Origin: Erythrophleum ivorense
Taxonomy: Eukaryota > Streptophyta > Magnoliopsida > Fabales > Fabaceae
Assembly: GCA_026724425.1 (NCBI GenBank)
Contig: JAIUCV010000084.1
Coordinates: 2,412,001-2,476,000 of the forward strand
Reading direction: 5' to 3'
Length of the DNA stretch: 64,000 nucleotides
The stretch's first letter is position 1, and every line of letters begins with the position of its first letter. Shown piece after piece: positions 59,102-64,000 of this stretch. A program made the translations under genes and the position numbers. The notes beneath the pieces are model-generated. The model was given only the letters and a program-made list of their open reading frames with translations, made no database searches and had not been told where the DNA came from.

Positions 59102-59345
59102 TGACTCTCGATTTCCGGATTTGGAGAACCGTTTTTAGCTCCGATTCCGATTCGGGTCACTGTATGTTTTTTTATATGTGGAGGGAAACGGAGGGTATTA
59201 TAGTCTTTTCGATCTTAACAGTTGGGGAGATAACGAATATTCCTCTACACCTTGTGTTACGTAATATATGTATATCCCTCTCGTTTATATCTAAAAAAAA
59301 ATTATATTGTCGGTTCGCAGAAAATTTAAAGTACGGCAAAATAAT

Positions 59346-59430
59346 TTGAACGAACCAAAATTCATCAACTTAGTTTCCAACTAGATTCTAGAACAACCTG
59401 AACAATATCATAAATGATTCATAAACTCTA
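59346..59430. repeat. Direct repeat, left copy
   Basis: Sequence 'ttgaacgaaccaaaattcat ... attctagaacaacctgaaca' recurs at 61260-61345 in the same orientation with a few changes. The two copies bracket about 1.8 kb of unlike sequence. Confidence 0.7.
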
Positions 59431-61259
59431 GATACCTAGCCGCCGCAAAAGAAGATGAATAGTAAATAGTAAAAAAGTAAAATGAAGATAGTTTGGTGGT
59501 CTTTACACATATGAAAATGCATTAGAATAAAAAAGTGCCTTAAACAGTAATTGTAAACTAAAAAAAGTGCATATAGGCGTAACTGTTTCATCGTACATAT
59601 GTAACATCCCGATTTGTAATATAAGAGAAGAGGTTTAAGAGAATTGATTTGACTACATATGTCAATAAAGTGTTCAAAAGTTTATAAATAACTCCAAAGT
59701 TAAGCGTATTTGGGCTGGACTAGTGGAAGGATATGTGACCTTCCGGTAAGTCCTCTATGGAACCGTGTAAAAAAAACACATGGAAAGACTGGGTGTTGAT
59801 TGTAAGGATAGTAAACAAGTCTGTAGAGCCTCCCAAAAATAACAAACCGGCTGTCAGACAAGGATACGGCCCATAGGCCGAGAAAAGTGTGTGTAACTCA
59901 CCGGAATAGACAGTCGGAGCGTTATAACATGGATATGGATACGATAATTGTGCTTGTGCAACAACTTTGTGATGAGATTCCAAAATGCACTCTTCAATGA
60001 TCTCATGAACACTTTTTAGTGATGGACTCTTATTGCAAATAAAAAAATGATGCATAGCTTTCTTTAATGTATTGGTTAGAAAAAGCTTTTGAGTGGCTTT
60101 TCTCTCTTCTCTCTCCTTTTTTTCTATATCTCAAAAGCTCGGTTTTTCTTTTCCTCTCCCCGGTCACCAGTGGTTTTAGGGTGCAGTGAGAGGGCTTTTT
60201 CGTTTTTTTTCATTTTTTGTTCTTCTTTTTTGGCTGGTTTACGCTTCTCTCAGTTGTGTGTAGATATCTTTTATTTGTCTTTGCAGGTAATGTGTTTCTC
60301 TCAACGACAAACCTCCAGTGGAGATCAGGAGATGTTATGCTGATTTATATCTATTGAGGACAATAACTAGTAAAGCTTCCTCAAGTGTCTCACGGAGTGA
60401 TGGTTGTTCGAGTCCACGCTTTGAGGGTTTATATGTTACTTCCGTCGTGGTGACTGGTTCGATTTGGAGTGCATGCATGAACAATGAAGAGAAAGTTACA
60501 GTAAAGAAGGGTTACGATCGAGTACATGAACTTTCAGGGACTTTGACTAAGATGGCGGCTTGAGGACGGCAGCAGATCTAATCGAAACTCTCTCAGAGGT
60601 GGCTGATTATGGAAAATGTGTCATATCGGCGGAACTAAGGCGTGGTATGGTTCTCTCCTCTCAGTTCCTCCTCTAGTTTGAAAGTGAATATGCATCCAAG
60701 AGGCGTGGTACGACTTTGGTACCACTCTAGTATGTATCTTGAGGCGGTTCAGGCATTGTCTCAGGCGGTGGGCCCTTGTGCGACTTAAGGCGGTGATCGG
60801 CGGCTAAGGTCTCAAAGAAGACGTCGGTGTCGTTTTTGTCTGTTTTTCTTGGGTTCGCGGTCTCCAGTTTACTGCCGGTTTAGTAGGATTCCTTCGGTTA
60901 AGTTACAAACCGAGCCCGTTTTGGGTTTTCGATTAGGCTTGCCCTTTTTGGGCGTTTTTTGTTTTTGTTTTTTCTTGCTCTGAATTTTTGTTATTTTGTA
61001 AAGCAGAAAATAAAATTCAATACAAAAATAAAATATTGAGAAATTTTGTCTATGCTCTTTTATATTCTTTTATTTATCTACATCATTTTTTTTAACTTTT
61101 CTATATTTTTTGCGTTTTAATGCTACATTTATAATATTTAATAACATAATGTATATAGTAAAAAATCCTAGAGTGTTACCAAAAATCATATAACCTAAAT
61201 TATACCGTCAAAAATTCAAATATACTGTCACATAACGAAGAAAGGCTTAGATAATAAAC
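59431..61259. other. Unassigned, partly GC-richer block between direct repeats
   Basis: The block at ~59600-61000 is noticeably richer in G and C than its surroundings and ends in a T/A-rich tail ('gcagaaaataaaattcaatac'). That could be the 3' end of a LINE-type retrotransposon on the plus strand, with frames such as DLIETLSEVADYGKCVISAE near 60570-60635. I cannot confirm a reverse transcriptase. No intact gene. Confidence 0.3.
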
Positions 61260-61345
61260 AAACCAATTTGAACGAGCCAAAATTCATCAATTGGTTTTCG
61301 AACAAGGTTCTAGAACAACCTGAACAATACATAAAGTCGATTCAT
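61260..61345. repeat. Direct repeat, right copy
   Basis: Partner of 59346-59430; see there. Confidence 0.7.
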
Positions 61346-62010
61346 ATATGAATATGTGGTTGAGAAAAAATAAAGTTAAAAAGGTTTAAATAAATGCTAA
61401 TAGGTAATAAATAATAATTTATTAGTAAATTAATCTTTATTAATATTAAGACTATTAAATAATATCTTGCCTCATTGTTTTATAAAGATTCGATTTATCT
61501 GTCTTATTAGGAATAATTGAAAATATGTTTGTCAAAAAGAAATCATTTTAGTATGAATTTTGACTAAATAAAAAACTCACAATATTTACTTTTAAAATGA
61601 ATATTTTTATATAGAAATTTTATAATCTACCAACTTTTTGTTGGTTTTCTAAGATTGCCACTAAAATTCTAAGAAAACAAATTAATAATGGCCACAATTT
61701 TTAAGAAAATTTATCAACAATTTTGGTATAATTAAAATGACAGTGTTTGTTCATGCACACTGTACGAAAGACACATAGAGATTATAACCATTAGCCATTA
61801 TTTATCACGAGCTTAGTCATCTATCTTTCGTAGCAAATAGTTACATGCGTAGGAATACATATATTAATCATGAATAAACTGGTTATATTAATGAAAATGA
61901 CACCGATATAGTTTGGCGTCATGGAACACGGAATCTGTTTCATTTTCATTCTCCCCTTGTTGGTGAGCTTTATAGGTGTCCTCCAATGGTGTGCATGCAG
62001 GTTTAGCATC
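61346..62010. other. AT-rich intergenic stretch
   Basis: No exon, hairpin or defined element end seen. Confidence 0.35.
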
Positions 62011-62120
62011 TAAAGGCATAAGATAATAGTAAACTAATCAATATATTTTAGCTTTAATCTTAATGAGGAAGACAGTTCATAACGGCTCTATTCCACAATG
62101 CATCACGTAACCTTAGCTTC

Positions 62121-62156
<36 letters not shown>

Positions 62157-62270
62157 AAAGGAAGCTAAGGTCAGTGATGCATTGTGGAATAGAGCCGTTA
62201 TGAGCTGTCTTCCTCATTAAGATTAAGACTAAAATATCTTGATTAGTTTACTATTATCTTATGCCTTTAA
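62011..62270. repeat. Large palindrome with a poly-A loop
   Basis: Arms 62011-62123 and 62158-62270 are inverted copies with only scattered mismatches (landmark 'ttccacaatgcatcac' against 'gtgatgcattgtggaa'). They are separated by an A-run of about 30 bases. The right arm leads directly into LTR-like sequence. Confidence 0.85.
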
Positions 62271-62427
62271 ATATTCTTGTATCTTAAATATTCTATAAAA
62301 GTAAGAGAGTCTTTCTCTTATCTCTATTCTCCCTTCTTCGAAACTCTACTCTCTCTACTAAATCTTTGAATCTCTTAATCTTCAAATCTCTTAATAATTT
62401 AATTCTCTCATTCCATACAATCTCTCA
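62271..62427 (+). mobile_element. Copia-type LTR 3' portion
   Basis: Contains a TATA-like TATAAAAG at 62294-62301 and a pyrimidine-rich U5-like stretch. It ends in TCTCTCA immediately before a primer binding site. LTRs of plant Copia elements have this layout. The LTR start is not resolvable because the upstream part is folded into the palindrome. Confidence 0.6.
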
Positions 62428-62643
62428 TGGTATCAGAGCTAAGTTCTCTATTCATTATGACTTATCTCTTCTTCATTCTCACAGATCTGAAAACTCTAGT
62501 TCTTGATCCACTGTTCACTAGCTGGTGTTTATTCATCAGCTAGTGAATAGTGGATCAAGAACCAGAGTTTTCAGATCTGTGAGAATGAAGAAAAAATAAA
62601 TCACCAGAATAGAGAACTTAGCTCTAATACCATGAGAGATTGT
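62416..62643. repeat. Second palindrome containing the primer binding site
   Basis: Arms ~62416-62524 and ~62538-62643 are inverted copies ('cagatctgaaaactctagtt' against 'aaccagagttttcagatctg'). The right arm reverses through the primer binding site (one mismatch) and 12 bases of the LTR end. The sequence then switches back to forward orientation, repeating 'attctctcattccatacaat' at ~62645. Confidence 0.8.
62428..62439 (+). other. Primer binding site for initiator tRNA-Met
   Basis: TGGTATCAGAGC is the standard plant Copia primer binding site, complementary to the 3' end of initiator methionine tRNA. It sits directly at the end of the LTR-like sequence. Confidence 0.8.
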
Positions 62644-62961
62644 AATTCTCTCATTCCATACAATCTCTCAATATTATTTTCACCTTGCGTATACTGGTCA
62701 CTATAATACCAATTTTGCGTTCAGTTGATGCTTTATATTTTGTGTGTATATCTCATTCATCTTTAATAGAAAATAGAAAATAGTTATATATATATACATG
62801 AATCATCTATATATAAATGTTAGTTCACTACAAGTATACAAGAACAAGAACTACTTTGCTCACAACCGCTGAGTCCATATGTTGTATTTGATATGAAGAT
62901 TGAAATTTGTATCATCTTTTTCAACTATAAAGAAAAGGACTTATGAACTCTTTGTAAACAG

Positions 62962-63332
62962 TTTGTTGGAAATGCATCTACGACAATATAACCGAACATG
63001 GTTGTAAATGTTGTCCAGTCTGCCGTGTTTATCTTGGTTCACAACCTCTAAGAAAAATTAGGTATTCACTTTAATTTATTTTACTTAAATCATTTTCCAA
63101 TTTTAACCGTACACTTGTATTATATAGTTCTTGATTTCAGACTACTTCTTGAATTAAAACCTACGTTAAATTTATATCTGTATTTATTCTCCATATTAAT
63201 TGATATGGTTTAAATGATAGACGTGACCAGCAATATGAAAGATTGATAACCAAATTATTCCCTCAAGAGCAAAAAGATGTGGAGATGGAATCCGAAACTT
63301 CTGAAGTTTTGTCATCATCATCATCCAACTGA
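62962..63332 (+). pseudogene. C-terminal half of a RING finger protein (DRIP / BMI1-like)
   Basis: Exon at 62962-63061 encodes CWKCIYDNITEHGCKCCPVC, RVYLGSQPLRKIR, with an AG acceptor and GT donor. The second at 63221-63332 encodes RDQQYERLITKLFPQEQKDV, EMESETSEVLSSSSSN and a stop; the two join in phase. Plant DRIP/PRC1-type RING proteins show 'C.KCIY..I......CCPVC...LG..PL.K.R' followed by a short 'LR.KLFP' linker. The first Cys pair of the RING and everything upstream are missing, and the palindromic retroelement lies just before it. Probably a truncated copy; an undetected short upstream exon cannot be excluded. Confidence 0.6.
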
Positions 63333-63645
63333 TGTGAAGCCACTAATACATGCAAAAAATGAGAACAAGTCTGAAATTAGTTTTCTTAAGGTTATTTGTG
63401 GCATCAGTTTTGTGCGAGCCGAAACTGCACTATGATATTTTTAGTGTTTTTAGGGAGAGCCGAGAATTTCGTAAGTAAACACAAGGATCGATCCAAATGA
63501 TGGTTATTTGATTAGCTGTTAAGCGAGCTACAATATGTGTGGCGTGTGTCTTTCTCTATGTGTAAAGCGATTGCTCCAATAATGACTATCGGTTCCTATT
63601 TATAAGAGAATAGGAACCGACTTTTACAACTGACTTTACCCGAAA
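63333..63645. other. Unassigned stretch, possibly retroelement-derived
   Basis: No gene seen. Short inverted copies 'tcggttcctatttataagag / aataggaaccga' near 63590-63620 form a small hairpin. Confidence 0.3.
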
Positions 63646-63728
63646 ATGTAAACTTTCCTTTTTGGCTCGCGCCGACTTCAGAATAAATGTAAACTTTCCT
63701 TTTTGGCTCGCGCCGACTTCAGTTTAAG
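63646..63728. repeat. 41-bp tandem duplication
   Basis: Two adjacent copies starting at 63646 and 63687, each beginning ATGTAAACTTTCCTTTTTGG and continuing 'ctcgcgccgacttcag', apparently identical. Confidence 0.85.
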
Positions 63729-64000
63729 GAAAGTCTTTGATGGGCCTCGGCTCGAATCGCTTAGTCGGATGTTGGTTCGGCCCATCGAGAGGTTTTCGGC
63801 TGGCCTTCGGGTTGACACCCGGTTTGGCCCGGTTCGGCCGTGTTCGGTGCGGTTCGGCTCGGTTTTCCTCCATTTGCCCAATCCAAATGACGATGTCTTG
63901 GGGTGGAATCCGACCCCAACAGTTAGCCCCCAGCTCGTTAGTCTTAGGGGTAAGAGTGACGAGCTAAAAGTTGAAAGTGAGAAGGCATTGTCATTTGATT
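63729..64000. other. GC-rich unassigned end of window
   Basis: Contains repeated CGGTTCGGC-type motifs (63775-63860) and 'ccccaacagttagcccccag', which resembles sequence near LTR ends of plant retrotransposons. Without the sequence beyond the window this cannot be settled. Confidence 0.3.

Noticed and set aside
60089..60563. Two overlapping ~80-codon frames
   Set aside because: Phe/Ser-rich and frameshifted relative to each other, inside a block that is more likely retroelement-derived; no family recognised.
63678..63967. Arg/Thr/Gly-rich frames near the window end
   Set aside because: Their composition comes from repeated CGGTTCGG motifs read in two orientations. One spans the 41-bp duplication; no gene is supported.

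Overview
This is nuclear plant DNA from a member of the Brassicaceae. It shows AT-rich intergenic DNA, split genes with GT/AG introns and plant transposon families (Helitrons, hAT elements, MITEs, Copia and Gypsy debris). From memory, the gene order broadly matches the Arabidopsis thaliana chromosome 4 segment around At4g12650 to At4g12790. No alignment was run, so locus names are recalled homologues.

Layout. 0.6-1.0 kb: an unrecognised 112-residue protein. 2.3-4.05 kb: a foldback element and a MITE-like block. 5.2-7.7 kb (-): a TMN/EMP70 nine-span membrane protein. 7.7-13.8 kb: repeat-rich, with a reverse-strand Helitron, a decayed hAT transposase and scraps of unidentified coding sequence. 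13.9-16.5 kb (-): a MutY-type adenine DNA glycosylase. 17.25-23.5 kb (-): a homeodomain/DDT/WHIM protein (RLT3-like) with a hAT element in an intron. 24.4-25.9 kb (+): an RPA-interacting protein.

25.9-43.2 kb is accessory: one Helitron with a duplicated body, a second of 4,052 bp carrying captured exons and sitting inside a MITE, Gypsy protease debris, an exon-like coiled-coil fragment, a BAHD acyltransferase pseudogene with three frameshifts, and a DUF1985 relic split by a Helitron-like insertion.

43.7-53.05 kb holds two auxilin-like J-domain genes tail to tail. Every exon could be placed in both (908 and 911 residues), and they share a nearly identical central tract that points to gene conversion. 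53.55-55.25 kb (-): GPN-loop GTPase 3. 56.4-59.1 kb (-): an RNase T2 gene of the RNS2 type that lacks two residues of its second catalytic motif. 59.3-64 kb: repeats, a doubly palindromic Copia LTR/primer-binding-site structure, and the C-terminal half of a RING protein.

The intact genes are housekeeping functions (endomembrane cargo, oxidative DNA repair, chromatin regulation, RPA import, clathrin uncoating, RNA polymerase assembly, RNA turnover). They form no operon-like system. The novelty lies in genome dynamics: gene conversion, exon capture, nested insertions and small lesions in genes. I found no convincing new multi-gene biological system.
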